Notes: generated from the sequence alone by a model not told the origin. A stretch of DNA of 64,000 bases from Plasmodium malariae (GCF_900090045.1 NC_041783.1:620001-684000), one strand, 5' to 3'. Counted from the stretch's first letter, positions 22,526 to 35,515 are shown. Made by a program: numbers and translations.

Positions 22526-23395
22526 ATGGAAACAAGCATCAAAAGCAACATAAAAAATACTGAGGTTAATGAAAATGAAAAAAGTAGCAAGGAAGAGAAT
22601 AAGGTAAATATGGAAGGCTTTCGTTTTTTCGCAAATACATGTGAAGAAAAATTAAAAGTCTTTTTAGAGAATTTTTTTTGTAATAAAAGCCGCGAAGAGT
22701 TACACTATGTAGAAGAAAAACAGGACAAGCTAAACCATGGAACTGCTTATGATAATAGTAGTAGTAGCAAAAATAATAGTAACAGTTTTCTTGACAGTAA
22801 CGATATTTGTGCAGATAATGACTCTTCAAAAGAAAATGAAGACAACAATTTTGAAAAAAATAAACTTAGTAAAAGCAACTACGATAAAATAGCTATCAAT
22901 TTGGCGGATGAGGTCGAACAATTTATGAAGTCCTTCGTCAATGAAAGGTACAAAATTGTTGTGCAGGCGATTATTGGGGAAAACAAAAAACAGGGGGTAA
23001 AATAAAAATATAAAAAAAAATAAATGCATAAATAAATGCATAAATAAATGCATAAATAAATGCATAAATAAATGCATAAATAAATGCATAAATAAATACA
23101 TAAATAAATACATAAATAAATACCTAGAAGGTGAAACCTTTCTTTTTTAATAATACACGTGTGCAAAAAAAAGGAGGTACAGTGAAATAAAAGCCTCTTT
23201 TCTATATCCATCACGAAGTTCTAATTGTAAATATCAAAAAATTTTCTTTTTTTTTTATATAAAATATACACTGCATAGGTACACATTGCTTCCAAATCGC
23301 TCTGGAATGTTGAAACGGACAATTACATTTCCGCAAAATATATCAACGATTTCATTTTTGTTACAATTATGGTCTTTCTTCTTTATAACGAGTAA
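22526..23395 (+). CDS. Tctex-type dynein light chain, 2 exons
   Basis: Exons 22526-22996 and 23279-23395 join in phase 0 to about 195 residues. The C-terminal Tctex fold is recognisable across the junction: YKIVVQAIIGENKKQG, then SKSLWNVETDNYISAKYIN, then FIFVTIMVFLLYNE at the very end, matching the IGE...W....D...N beta-strand pattern of Tctex1/Tctex2 proteins. The first ~100 residues are an Asn/Ser/Glu-rich extension not found in the short human proteins. Tctex chains dimerise and link dynein intermediate chains to cargo; the parasite has both cytoplasmic and axonemal dynein, so the complex is not determined here. The single intron carries a 12-bp minisatellite. Reading on past the donor would end the protein early without the last two strands. 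Confidence 0.88.
23021..23124. repeat. 12-bp minisatellite inside the dynein light chain intron
   Basis: Eight to nine tandem copies of TAAATGCATAAA, the last ones changed to TAAATACATAAA. It starts about 25 bases after the splice donor. It contains the ATGCAT palindrome in each unit. Confidence 0.9.
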
Positions 23396-23921
23396 ACTGA
23401 ACGAGGAATAAACATAAGAAAACGTACGAAATGAATGAACAGAAAAGATAAGGTACGAAAAGATAAAAAAAGAATAACACTTTTTTTGGTGAAATTATGG
23501 AACCTTTACTTTGTGTGTACCTTGCAAGTTCAGTTCAGTCATTTTTATTTTTTCTTCATTTTCATCCGCTTTTTCTTTTTTTTTTTTCCTGTTTTTTTTT
23601 TTTTTTTTTTTTTTTTTCTGTTTTTTCTTTTTTTTTCTTTTTTTTTCTTTTTTCTTATTTTTCCTTGATCCTCAACTTTGTGTTAATTTTCAAAACCACT
23701 CGTAGGAACAACTTTTCCTTAATTAACAACATAAAATCAAAGATAAAAAAAAAAAAAAATTAAGGATGAAATTAAAAATAATAAAATAAAAAAAAAAATC
23801 TTTAAAAAGGTCAAAGTAAAAAAGAACATTTAAATCCTTTTTTTTTTTTTTTTTAAATATAAATGGGTGTAAAAAGTTAGCTTTAAAAAAAAAAAAAAAA
23901 AATCTTAATTCTCTTGAGCCA

Positions 23922-23952
<31 letters not shown>

Positions 23953-24562
23953 GCAATATTGTTTACATATGTTTATGTATATATATATTTATATATGAGC
24001 ATATTTATGTCATATACATTCATATAAGAAAGTACTTATTGTGGCACATTATGGAACAAAATGAAAATATGTTTCCCATATTAATTGTAATGTAAATATA
24101 TTTTTTTCATTTTCCAAAATATTAAAAGTCTCTATATTACAAGACTCCTATAAATTGTTTACAACTCCAAATGCAAAAGATATTAACTCGTCATTAGTAA
24201 TATAGAGCAAGGGCAACAGAAAAAGAAAAACAAAAAACATACCATGTGCGCTAAATTTATTTATTTTATTTTATTTTTTTTTTTTTCAGTTCTTTTTACA
24301 TAATAACTCGAAAAAAAGAAATCATTCTAACCAAATTTTGCCTTTTTATGTATGTTTGCCTGCCTATATATATATATATTATATATATGTGAGCATATAC
24401 TTAAAATCAGTTTTTGTGGGCAAAAAAAAACTTGACACACACGTATTTTTGCAATTCGAATATATGAGCTTTAAGTGTAATTGTTTTATATTTATAATAC
24501 TCATGATTACTGTCATATTTACACATACACATAAGAGAGTACCTTCATAAGTTCCCTTTTGT

Positions 24563-24600
<38 letters not shown>

Positions 24601-25346
24601 TAATTTTGTTGTGATTAATTTTACATTCATGATAATATGCTTCTTTTTTACTTTTGAAAGACATACTTATAATTTCATACAATTTTTTACAAATTAATTT
24701 GAATGAAAAATTTTAATTTATTCGATTTTTTTTTAAAGAGAATTGGTATAATCTCAATAAAGTTTATTCATCTTTCAACTTTGTTTTTAGCCTTTAATTC
24801 AAATATATTTTTGCTATTCATACCTACACATATGATCGCTTACGCATGCACAAATACATATATATATGTATATATGTGCAGAATATTTGCCATTTTAATG
24901 GGCACATATTATCGTAAATCGCAAGTAAAAAATTATACAAATATGTACATATATACATACACATATATATGTACACACACACAAGCATAGGCATATACGC
25001 ATATGCATGTACTACTTACACGTTCTTTTAGCAGTGATATTTTAAAATATTCGTGTCTGAAGAATGTTCATATCGATGTTAACGTGAATGCTAACACCTC
25101 TTTCTTCTCGCACCTTACTTTTTTTTTTTTTTTTTACGTTTTCCGTTTTTTTCATTACTCTTTTTTTTTTTGTTTTACTTTTTCTTTTTCTTTTTTTTTG
25201 TGTTTTAAATGTTGCATTTTTTAAATGAACTAGCAGGCTTGTTAATTTATTACTAGTTTGTGCATGTACATTTTAAATATATCTGTAAATCCGTTTTCCC
25301 TTTATATTTTATGTAATAATTTCTTTCATTTAATATTCGGGTGAAA
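23396..25346. other. Intergenic, homopolymer-rich
   Basis: Dense poly(T) and poly(A) (23576-23650, 23822-23842, 23926-23950, 24569-24599), then (AT)n and pyrimidine runs before ROM1. No supported exon; the many frames are translations of homopolymers. Confidence 0.5.
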
Positions 25347-26014
25347 ATGAGTAACATTCATACCTTAGCAGATTATAGAGACGAGTACTCCGAAAACCTA
25401 CCACTAAATAGAAGTATGAAAATGAAAAAGTAGAAAACATGCACATTCGAGGACGCACACGTCCACATATATATATATATATATAGCTTCCATTTTTGCG
25501 CTAGTTCATGCTAGTGACCATTCATCATAAAAATTAACCCATCTTCATAACGCTTTTTATAAATATGTTCATATGTACGTGCACAAATGTACACGCAGAT
25601 ATTTTTTCCTACCTAACTTTTAAAGCACCAGGGTACTATGAATCCCAGAGTAGTTTCGTACAAAGATCAAAACCGATTGATGTGGTTAATTTAATTTTTC
25701 CACACTTTACCTGGAAAAGTTTTATCATGGTTGTGTCAATTACTCAAATCATCGTTTTTATTATATCAATTAGTATTAAACCTTCGGATTTTTTAACACC
25801 TTCTGGTATGTTCTGCATATATTTATCTGTCCATCTGTAAATATATATATGAACAGCATAAAATTAGAAAGAGAAAAGGGAAAAGTGAAATGTAAATAAT
25901 AAATAAAATTAAGTAGTGAACCTTATAGCAGTCTAATTTTACCTAGTAAAAATGTAGAGCAAATGTTGCTTTTCTGAAAAAGGAAGCAAATATTACAATA
26001 GAAAAAGAAAAATG

Positions 26015-26045
<31 letters not shown>

Positions 26046-26603
26046 CACAAAAAATGGAAAAAATCTTCGCATTATAAATCACAATACGTTCACCTTTTAA
26101 ATCATACCCAATTCCCCTATTCCCTTTTTACAGACGATTTATTAATAACACTAGGAGCAAATGTTGCTTCAAGAATAAAGAGAGGAGAAATTCACAGATT
26201 GATATTACCAATATTTTTACATGCAAATATATTTCACACATTTTTTAATGTCTTTTTCCAATTAAGGATGGGTTTTACACTTGAGAAAAATTACGGTATC
26301 TTAAAAGTTGCAATACTATATTTTGTAACAGGTATATATGGAAACATTTTATCATCAGCTGTTACCTACTGTCCAATAAAAGTTGGTGCTAGTACTTCAG
26401 GCATGGGATTACTTGGTATAGTTACCTCCGAGTTGGTATTATTATGGCATATCATTAGACATAGAGAAAGGGTAGTATTTAATATAATATTTTTTTCGTT
26501 AATTTCTTTTTTTTATTATTTTACATTTAACGGATCGAACATTGACCACATTGGCCATTTGGGAGGCTTACTCTCGGGTAATTCTCACCACAAAGAAAAA
26601 AAA

Positions 26604-26635
<32 letters not shown>

Positions 26636-27066
26636 TTATGAATGAAAGAAATTAGGAAAGAAAGAAATTATGAAATTAAGAAATAAAGATATAAAGAAAC
26701 GTAGAAATAATAAAATAATGAAATAACGCAAGTCCTGCACAAATACAGTTATGCTACTGTAGCCTGCGCATGTTCACCTAATTTCACGCAATTTTAACAT
26801 TCTCTGCATTATTCATTAATTCGCCATGTTTTGCATTATTTTGTATAATACTCTATATAATATTATATTGGGCATTATTTGAATTTCCTTTACCTTTTTT
26901 TTTTTTTTTTACTTTACCAGGTTTATCAATCGGTATACTATACAATGACCAAATGGAAAATAAGCCCTCCTGGTACAACCATATGAAAAATGCATCATAT
27001 GCTACATTGGTACTGCTAGCACTTGTTCCACCAGTTATTTTACTTACCGTTCCGCGCACCTGTTAA
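25347..27066 (+). CDS. ROM1: Rhomboid intramembrane serine protease ROM1, 4 exons
   Basis: Exons 25347-25413, 25626-25805, 26134-26577 and 26921-27066 join with matching phases to 278 residues, the length I recall for P. falciparum ROM1. It is a polytopic membrane protein with six or seven hydrophobic segments. The catalytic serine lies in GASTSGMG (167-174), and the catalytic histidine is in the later HIGHLGGLLSG helix, split by the third intron. The upstream LHANIFHTFFN motif supplies the loop and oxyanion-side residues typical of rhomboids. Rhomboids cut within transmembrane helices; Plasmodium ROM1 acts in invasive stages on apical or vacuole-forming adhesins. A poly(A) run begins 20 bases into intron 3. 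Convergent with the TBC gene. Confidence 0.96.
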
Positions 27067-27091
27067 TTCGTAATTATATGTGTACATACAT

Positions 27092-27132
<41 letters not shown>

Positions 27133-28142
27133 CTTATACAACCTATTTGTGCATGTTAAGAGTATATACATGCATACAGGGAGTATGTCCATTATAAGCA
27201 GCATTATAACATGTGTATGTATTACTTTCTTCAAAAGATTATAAAAAAAAATTACATACGGATAAATAAATATATGCACAAAAAAATACAAAAAAAAAAA
27301 AAAAAGTACAAAAATACGAAAGTACTATCTTTAATTTGTTTTCTTCGTTTTTACCTTTTTTTTTAATTTCTGATCATAAAAAAAAAATAATAAATTTTTA
27401 AGCTTAAATATTTATTTATTTCCAGTAATTTTTTTTTTTATTTTTCTTCCTTTTTTTTTGTAATACTTTTTTTGTTAAATTTAAAATATACAGAATAAAC
27501 TTGCAATTTTAAAATGAATATTTTCATGACTATATATAAATATATATACAACATTTGCATATATATCTAGATATAATATTAATTAAAAACTATCATTTGA
27601 AAATTAATAAAAACGCACAAGCACTTTTAAAGTGTGTAGTCTGCCTATGCACAAACAAAGGAATAAAATTTGTTGCACGCATTTCCATCAAAACAAATCA
27701 TAAAAACAAAAAAAAAAAAATTGAAAAAGAAAGAAAAAGAAAAAGAATGTAAACATGAATGAGAGTGCAAATGAACAAAAAGGTTGAACTCTTACACTTA
27801 TCCGCAAAAATGTAGCTAATTTATTGCTTTCAACCTTTTCCCGTTCCTTTTTATTTTCATTATAATCCATATTACGCAGAACAAATAGCCATTTCCTTTT
27901 CCTTTTGCTTATCCTCTTCTCTTTTTTTTTTTTTAAACTTTTCAAAAATTAACGTATTACTGAATAACTTTCTTTTTTGTTTTTCTATTTTTCATCATGT
28001 TTTTAAGAAACAAACAAATTTTTATAATTTACTTAAAAAAATATATAAGGTAAAAAAAATCAAATAACAAAAAAAAAGGAAAAAAAAAAAAAAGGTAAGA
28101 AAGTAACAAATAATGATATGTACATACAGTAATCACATAATT
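27067..28142. other. Convergent intergenic region between ROM1 and the TBC gene
   Basis: An (AT)n run (27100-27130), poly(A/T) and pyrimidine tracts. A minus-strand Lys-rich frame (27688-27945) is not supported as a gene. Both flanking genes end here, so 3' processing signals are expected. Confidence 0.5.
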
Positions 28143-30771
28143 TTAGGCTAAACCGTTCTTAATAAGATCTTCAGCTTTCAGCCTTAACTTCCTTATGCTC
28201 TTTTTTTTTAGTACACCAATTTCGTTAAAGGCAATATACATTAATTTATCACATTCCACCTACGAATATTTGCAAAATGGAAATACAAATTAGCTTATAT
28301 ATAGTATATATATTCTATATACACTTCTTATATAAGCAATATTCATCCAATTCTTTTTCCTCATTTTTTTTTTTTTTTTCATACCATATTTTTGGTGGTT
28401 TCCTTAAATAACAATAAGATGGATTCTAATGAATTTAGCTCAACTAATTTTTCTTGATTCATTTTAAACAATGCTAAAGTAATTCTGAATATTATTTTAT
28501 CGCCTTCATAGAATAGGCAGTCCCAAATACGTAACGTTGTCGTTATCTGCAATGGGACACACATAAATAGAAGGAAAAAAAAGAAATTAGTAAAATGAAA
28601 AAAATGGGTACATGGTAACAACAAATATATACTATTCACGAACAGTGAAACATTATACACACATCCAGTAAAAACATTTCAAAATGCGTATGCCATTTTT
28701 CATATAAATTACATTTTCATATTAAGCAACATTTAAATATGCATGCGTATAAATATACATAACTATATATAACCATCTGTATACATTTTATAACATATTC
28801 CAAACGAATTCAACGGTCTTTTTTCTTTTTTTTTTTTATTTTATCGTTTTATTGATTTATACTTCTATTGTTTATCGTTTTATTATTATTATATATATTT
28901 TTTTTTTTAAATATTCACCGGAAAAGCCGTACAAAATAAACACAAAAGCCATTCTGAACATATCCAGGATAGATCAACATCCAATTCTCTATTGTAACAC
29001 GAGGGAAAATATATATATATGTATACGCCCTTCGGGTCTTACTATTTCAAATTATTCATTGATGAAGATCTTGCATACATTTACATTATATATACATTAT
29101 ATACATAAATATCATATATATTTATGGTACATATATATATGTTATACAAATTTATATATATATATGTGTGTACGTATACACACACGGTGCAGTGTACATA
29201 CTTTAAGCGCAAGTGTACTTCCGGCAATTTTGTTCTAACCAACTCTTCTATAACAATAATATCCCTGCGTAATCCTCTCATTTCGTTGTTGTAATAATCT
29301 AAATGGGGAAATATGCATAGCAATATTATTCGTGCACAAATATTTCTCTTTAAATATGAATAAAAATTATTTTAAAACAAAAAAACAAACGTTCATATCA
29401 TGCATTCATATAAGCACATACATAAGCACATGTATATCCCACAGGCTAACCACTTATGTTAATTTTCTCATGAGAGTAATCCGAATCAATTAACTGAACA
29501 ATAGACCAAAAGGACAATTCCTCCTTTAAAAATATTAGTGCAATGGCAGCGATAAAATTCATGCTCTACCAATAAAAATAAAATAAAAACAATCGTAAAA
29601 ATAATTGCAATAGAATAGTCATAAAAATAATCACAACAAAGGGAACGACCATAAAAATAATAGCAATAAAAGTAACAATATCAAAAATAACGATTCAAAA
29701 AAGGAATTCAACTGATTATAAGCACTTATGTTGGTAACGAAAATCTCATAGATTGTACAGGAAAAAATTGAAAATATGTAATATGTACTGACATAATAAA
29801 ATATTCCTTCATACGTATATATATATATATATATCTTATACTCTTTAACCTTTCATTTTGAACAATATAAAAAAAAATATATATATAGTTTACCTGACAA
29901 TAATTTATTTTGGGCTTATAAACCGCAAAGGCATGTAGAACATTCCTTAACTGAATTAACCCTGGGGAGTTCATTCGATACTTCAAAAAAAAAAAAAAAA
30001 AAGTTTGGTGTATAAAAGGTTATATTTTAAATATACACATATATATATATATGTCATTTTAAAAAAATACAGAGAGAAAAAAAAAAAAATCAAACTACAC
30101 ACACGTTTTTATTATGCGGAAAGGTTCGTATAATATCCAGCTCAATTTGGCTTAGCACCTTTGGCTCTAATTCACTGTTTAAACATCTAAAATTAGGGAG
30201 TAAATAAAATGGGATGTAATATAACGGGAATAACATATATTAAATGATTGAAGCAAATTGTATTTTTTTTCGGAGCCAAAAAGCTTTTTAAACAAAAATA
30301 TAAACATATATTTTTTTTATTTTTTCCCTTACTTTTCGTATATGGTGGGATATTTCAGGTACAACACCATACTATCTAACAGGTATGGCCATATATCGGG
30401 CCTGAACAAGGAATTTTATATATATATATATATATGGAACACACATACGTAAAAATGGGTGAATGTAAATATGCATACTAGCTCATTCATTTATATTTAG
30501 AAACATCTCTTATGTTGTAATTACTTATTTTTCTTAATATCTGTACGTAACATTTAAGATGATTTCATAACATTTTTTGAGATAATATATATAACAACCT
30601 TAATTTATCGGGTATTCCTTTTCTAATTAATGTTTTTAGATAGTAACTTTTTTTTATATCTCTTTTAAAAGTAAAGTATAACTTCCACCTGACCAAAAAG
30701 AAATTACAGTAATTTACACGTTTGCACATGAGCATATAACTATATGTGTAGCTGCAAATATGCATAAGCAC

Positions 30772-30826
<55 letters not shown>

Positions 30827-31375
30827 GATATATAGACCCTATTTTTCCAGTATAACATGGGTTTAAAATTAACTCATAATATCACCTTTTTTCTATTTTT
30901 TTCCTATGCTTTTCTAAGGCTCGCTTATCAGTTGTAGACTCAGCAGTAAATTCTTTATTTTTTTCAAACCCGTAATGATCATATTCGTTATCTGTAAAAG
31001 GATTGTAAAGAATGACCTATTTATACTATTGCATAGCAATAAGTACTTTTGTGTTGTTTGAAATTGGCACACACATATATGTATACGTATGTTCACATAT
31101 ATATATATGTGCAGATACTCAGGTATTTTGATAAATCCTCCTCACTATTCATACAATGTTATGCTACTGCTACTATTAGTATTGTTACTTCTACTCATAC
31201 TACTGTAATTACTTCTTTTTTTCTCTTTTCTTTTTGTAATTCTTAACATACCGCTGTTCGCCGTTAAATAATTGTTTGACTCATTGTTAACATTTGACAA
31301 GGCATTATCAGAATCAAAATCAAGATTTTTGTTCAATTTTATCTTGTTTTTTTCTTTGAAGAAATTTATTCTCAT
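28143..31375 (-). CDS. TBC-domain Rab GTPase-activating protein, 11 exons
   Basis: Exons, minus strand: 31375-31201, 30991-30886, 30688-30599, 30401-30333, 30186-30105, 29980-29894, 29565-29454, 29298-29202, 28988-28919, 28546-28385, 28259-28143. Phases close to 388 residues. The TBC signature runs across the junctions: LIRKGIPDKLR, WPYLL, the arginine-finger box IELDIIRTFPHN, the glutamine-finger box NYCQSMNFIAA, ELVRTKLPEVHLRLK, SWICSEWLLCLFCTAFP and TLRIWDCLFYEG. TBC proteins speed GTP hydrolysis by Rabs using the Arg and Gln fingers, and both are present. The usual YCQGMN is YCQSMN here. The N-terminus (1-60) is Asn/Ser-rich. The donor of exon 1 is the least certain; other in-phase donors lie within 15 bases. 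Confidence 0.87.
30776..30822. repeat. (AT)n microsatellite in a TBC-gene intron
   Basis: About 23 AT dinucleotides between the exons at 30886-30991 and 30599-30688. Confidence 0.88.
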
Positions 31376-31989
31376 TTTTTAAAATGACACTCCCTTAAAA
31401 ATCATTTTCGACATATTACTTGTACGTATGCGCTTCATGTAAAATAATTCCCTCGTTTGTAAGTTTGACATACGTATATATATACATATATATGTATACA
31501 TATGTATGTATACATATATGCATTTATATGTACATATTATTTTTAATGTATATATTTTTCCTGCTTGCAATTTTTATGTTATACATTATAAGAAAACTGC
31601 TCATAATTTATGTTAATCGTATGTTATATGATTCTTACGTCAAATGCTAAATTATACTACTCTTATATATATATATTTGTTATTCTACTAAAAAACTTTT
31701 ATACATACAAAAAAATCGTTGTTGATATTACTATTAATGCATTTTTAAATAAAAGTACAACACGCGCTAATTTTACTCCTAAATTTTCCGATTTTTTTTT
31801 CATTATATGAAAGTATATTATATGTATATATATTCCTATGTATATGTATTTTCATTTGTATATATATATATGTTAATATTAAACAGGTATATATGTTTAT
31901 TTACACATATATATACACATACTGTATATTAATTTTTCATATAAACGTTCTGCGCTTATAATGGAAAGCAGCTCGTTATTATATTAGAA

Positions 31990-32397
31990 GAAGGAATAAA
32001 AAATGTAAAACGTAAAATGTCAAATGTAAACTGTAAAATTTAAATTGTAAAATGTAAATTGCAAACCGTAAATTGTATATTATAAATTGTAATATATAAA
32101 TTGTATAGTACAAATTGTAATACATAAATTGTAAAATATAAAATATAAACTGTAAACTGTAAAATGTAAACTGTAAAATATAAACTGTAAAATGTAAAAT
32201 GTAAAATGTAAAATGTAAAATATAAAATATAAAATATAAATTATAATATAAAAAACATAAACTGTAAACTGTAAAATGTAAACTGTAAAATATAAACTGT
32301 AAAATATAAAATGTAAATTGTAATATAAAAAACATAAATTGTAAAATGTAAAATATAAATTGTAAAATGTAAAATATAAATTGTAAAACGTAAATTA
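31990..32397. repeat. Degenerate TAAA(A/C)TG heptamer array
   Basis: About 400 bases made of 7-base units TAAAATG, TAAACTG, TAAATTG and TATAAA variants in changing order. Periodicity 7 gives a long opposite-strand frame of Phe/Tyr/Ile/Leu/His that should not be read as protein. Confidence 0.85.
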
Positions 32398-32834
32398 TAA
32401 TTTTTCACCCTAAAGCAAATAATTTACGGCAATTTTTACATAGGGAATTTTTTTCTTAACCTAATGTTCAAAGTTCGTCATTTATACGCATATATAAACA
32501 TACGTGTACACATATTTATTATATATATACATTACTATATACATACAAAATAATAGTAAATACCAAATTTAAAATCGTTGTGTTATTTTTCCTGCATAAA
32601 TGGTATAATAAAAAGTTAATGAATAAATCGTGTGCACATGAATTTAAAAAAAAAAAGATATAATGGTTTTTTATGTAAATGTGGTGTATATTTATGCGTT
32701 TATACCCATTCATGAAAAAGAAAGATTTAATAAAGGGCAAAGACCATTAAATTAATAAAAAATGAGATAAAATTTTTTGAAGTGCTATTTTTTTATTATG
32801 TGTAAAGTTATACGAATAAAAAAAATAAAATATA

Positions 32835-32960
32835 AAGCGAAATAAACAATATAAAGCATAATAAAGCGTAATGAAGCAGTGAAGCATAGTGAAGCGTAAT
32901 GAAGCAGTGAAGCATAGTGAAGCGTAATGAAGCAAATTAAAGCATACTAAAGCAAAATGA
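32835..32960. repeat. GAAGC-based minisatellite
   Basis: Units of GAAGCAGT, GAAGCATAGT and GAAGCGTAAT in a repeated order of about 28 bases, flanked by AAAGCATAATAAAGCG-like degenerate copies on both sides. Confidence 0.8.
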
Positions 32961-33292
32961 AATAATATCCCAAAAAAAAAAAAAAAAAATAATAAAAATA
33001 CGTTAAAATGGAAAGTTTAAAGAATAAAACAATAAAATAGAAAAAAAAAAAAAAAAAAAGACATGCAGAGTAATAGATGAACGGACTAGTTTTTATTTAA
33101 CGCTTTAGAAGAAATGTTAACTTCATTTTGAAAAAAAAAAAAAATTATGCATTCCACTTAGCCTAAAAGATAAGATACGTATCTATCCATAAATGAAAGG
33201 TATTCAAAGGCTTTCGGAATTATAACGTTCTAACGTTAAAATGTCGCAACGGCTCACTGTTACAATGGAGCAACGCCGCAAATCCCCATTTT

Positions 33293-35218
33293 CTAATATT
33301 CCATTTGGGATACGGGTGTGTAGTTATAGAAGTAGTTGGAAATGTGGACATTTTTATTTTTTTTATGATACCAGTTAATATATGGCAAATTCCATCCCTC
33401 AAATTGGTCATCAAAATTTCTTCTATCACGCAACGAATAATACCTACACATTCTTATATATTCAAATCTAGTTCTTCTAGCTTTCATTCTTGAAAATTGG
33501 TAATAATGTATTTTAGCAATTTTATAATTCATTGACTGTATGATGTCCATCTGTAATAATTTTTCAATAGTTAAGTCAATCGTTTTAACATAATAATGAT
33601 GATAGGAAAAACATAACCAAACAAGTCTTTTATCCTTTTCTAATATATCAAATACAATTCCACCTTTATACACATTTCTAATATGTGGAATACGCAGTTT
33701 TGTTAGATGCCATGATAGCTTTTCGTTAAATAGTCTATCATTGATTTTTTTTTCATGTATGTCCATCATGTATATTTTTTTTAACATTTTTTTTACATAT
33801 TTTGGTAGGTTATCATAAAAATTTCTTTTCTTATACCTCAGGTAACTTCTTATAATGCAAACCATTTCAAGGGTTTTCTTCTTTTCCTTTATTAATAAAA
33901 TATTTTCATCATCTTTTATGTCATCGCAAAGTTTTAGAAGTAGCTTATGAATGAGAAACCAATTAATGTAATCTTCTCCCAAAGCCAAATAGGAATATAG
34001 CAGCTTTATGCAGTCAGTAGCTGATAATTCTATTTTGAATTTTATTCCATCCATTTTTAATTTTGTATAATCTGCACATATTGCACTGTTTGTTCTCTTC
34101 ACATCTGCTCCCGGCTCGTCCGTTTTTTCGAAGTTTTCCGTTGTATATATATTGTCACTACAAGTTTGTCTTTTTCCCTCCTTCACCAATTTATCTATGT
34201 GACCCTGGTTTGCTAATGTTTTTGGATTATCCATCATTTCATTCAGAGACCCTTGACAAGTCTCATTTGTTACATAAAAAAGAAATGAGTGCAAATTCTC
34301 AATTAGCGAATTGTCCATACGGGATAATAAAGTTAAATAAAAAAATGAGTTGACTAGTAAAACATTTGTTTTTAAATTAGTACCCATTTTAATTGAATTT
34401 ATAACAGTATCAACTATTGAATGATTTTTATAATTTTGATTATACAGAGTTTTTAAAATTAGTAAAATTTCCTCCTCATTCATGATTATATTTTCAGACC
34501 TTGAAGTTACATAACAACTGTTCAACATATCAAAAAGAATGGAAAACAATTCATCGTTCATAGCTTTTATACAATTATACACTTCACAGATGGTAAAAAT
34601 TAAAGTCTTGTTTTTATATTCCTTTGTTAAATTTTTTAATAGGCTTATTAACTTTTCACTTAAGGCAGATATAATATTAAAGTCACGTATATTTTTATAA
34701 GATAGAGCCATTATATAAATGAGTATATTTTTTATTTCTTCCTCTGAATTAAATGGAGAATTATTAGGGCTTTCCAAATTTGTCCCTTCTGCCACACTTG
34801 CCATATTATCTAATTTCTCATCATATGTCAATTTCAAATAATTATGTAAGTAATAATCTATACGGTTTGTCTTTAAATATTTATTAATAACATTATACAA
34901 ACTTTTTTCACACTTAAAAAAATTACTCCATCTCATACTCATTTCGTAAATATTTTTTTCTTCACAACTCCTTTTCACATTTAAGTTGATCGAATTGGAA
35001 TCTATATCATACTCCTTCTTGATATGATTTATTATGTTTTCATTCACCTTGCAACTAAGTATTTCTACTTTACTAGTGGGTACACCAGTACTATAATAAT
35101 TTTTAAACAAACAACAACATTGTATCTTTGGATGGACAAAATATTGACCATGCAACAGAAGTCTACAAGTCCATTTTATAGATCTTTTAAATATCACATT
35201 TGTAAATAAAACTATCAT
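33293..35218 (-). CDS. RAP-domain protein, probably organellar
   Basis: Single exon, 641 residues from the ATG at 35218. The frame is open a further 75 codons upstream, but that part translates a CATACATA-type repeat, so I chose the Met before the hydrophobic/basic leader (MIVLFTNVIFKRSIKW). About 485-580 looks like a RAP domain: RLFNEKLSWHLTKLRIPH, then VFDILEKDKRLVWLCFSYHH and a KIAKIHYYQFSRMK strand-helix end. The middle is alpha-helical, like the helical repeats that accompany RAP. RAP proteins are expanded in apicomplexans and bind RNA, mainly in mitochondria, where they are thought to help with fragmented rRNA; the leader fits mitochondrial import. Both points are inference for this protein. 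Confidence 0.78.
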   Translation of the reverse strand: MIVLFTNVIFKRSIKWTCRLLLHGQYFVHPKIQCCCLFKNYYSTGVPTSKVEILSCKVNENIINHIKKEYDIDSNSINLNVKRSCEEKNIYEMSMRWSNFFKCEKSLYNVINKYLKTNRIDYYLHNYLKLTYDEKLDNMASVAEGTNLESPNNSPFNSEEEIKNILIYIMALSYKNIRDFNIISALSEKLISLLKNLTKEYKNKTLIFTICEVYNCIKAMNDELFSILFDMLNSCYVTSRSENIIMNEEEILLILKTLYNQNYKNHSIVDTVINSIKMGTNLKTNVLLVNSFFYLTLLSRMDNSLIENLHSFLFYVTNETCQGSLNEMMDNPKTLANQGHIDKLVKEGKRQTCSDNIYTTENFEKTDEPGADVKRTNSAICADYTKLKMDGIKFKIELSATDCIKLLYSYLALGEDYINWFLIHKLLLKLCDDIKDDENILLIKEKKKTLEMVCIIRSYLRYKKRNFYDNLPKYVKKMLKKIYMMDIHEKKINDRLFNEKLSWHLTKLRIPHIRNVYKGGIVFDILEKDKRLVWLCFSYHHYYVKTIDLTIEKLLQMDIIQSMNYKIAKIHYYQFSRMKARRTRFEYIRMCRYYSLRDRRNFDDQFEGWNLPYINWYHKKNKNVHISNYFYNYTPVSQMEY

Positions 35219-35480
35219 TATAAGTATAATATTCAAAGGTTGCTTTTCTTGTTCGTTAACATGCGCTATCGAGTGGGCTACGCATAAGTTGTACACGGAT
35301 GTATGCGCATGTATATACATGAACATATGTAAATACACAGAAATGCGTATATATACATATGTGCATATGTGCTTATATGTATGTTTATGTATACATATGC
35401 GTACATACCTATTTAGCAATTCACAACAATTTTTATTATACATTCTTCTCTCATGTAAAACGCATATTTTTATGCAAATC

Positions 35481-35515
<35 letters not shown>

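Larger units (their letters stand above)
31376..33292. other. Intergenic region with two degenerate repeat arrays
   Basis: Lies between the TBC gene start and the RAP gene end, both on the minus strand. It contains two arrays (31990-32397 and 32835-32960), poly(A) near 32974-32988 and 33040-33058, and (AT)n stretches. No supported exon. Confidence 0.5.

Noticed and set aside
22998..23214. Minus-strand frames rich in Met/Tyr/Leu/Phe/His or Cys/Ile/Tyr/Leu
   Set aside because: Artefacts of the 12-bp ATGCAT minisatellite in the dynein intron.
27688..27945. Lys/Arg-rich minus-strand frame between ROM1 and the TBC gene
   Set aside because: Runs through poly(A) tracts, has no partner exon, and the TBC gene already has its own stop at 28143.
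33220..33429. Minus-strand frame overlapping the end of the RAP gene
   Set aside because: Out-of-frame shadow of the RAP-domain protein's C-terminus.
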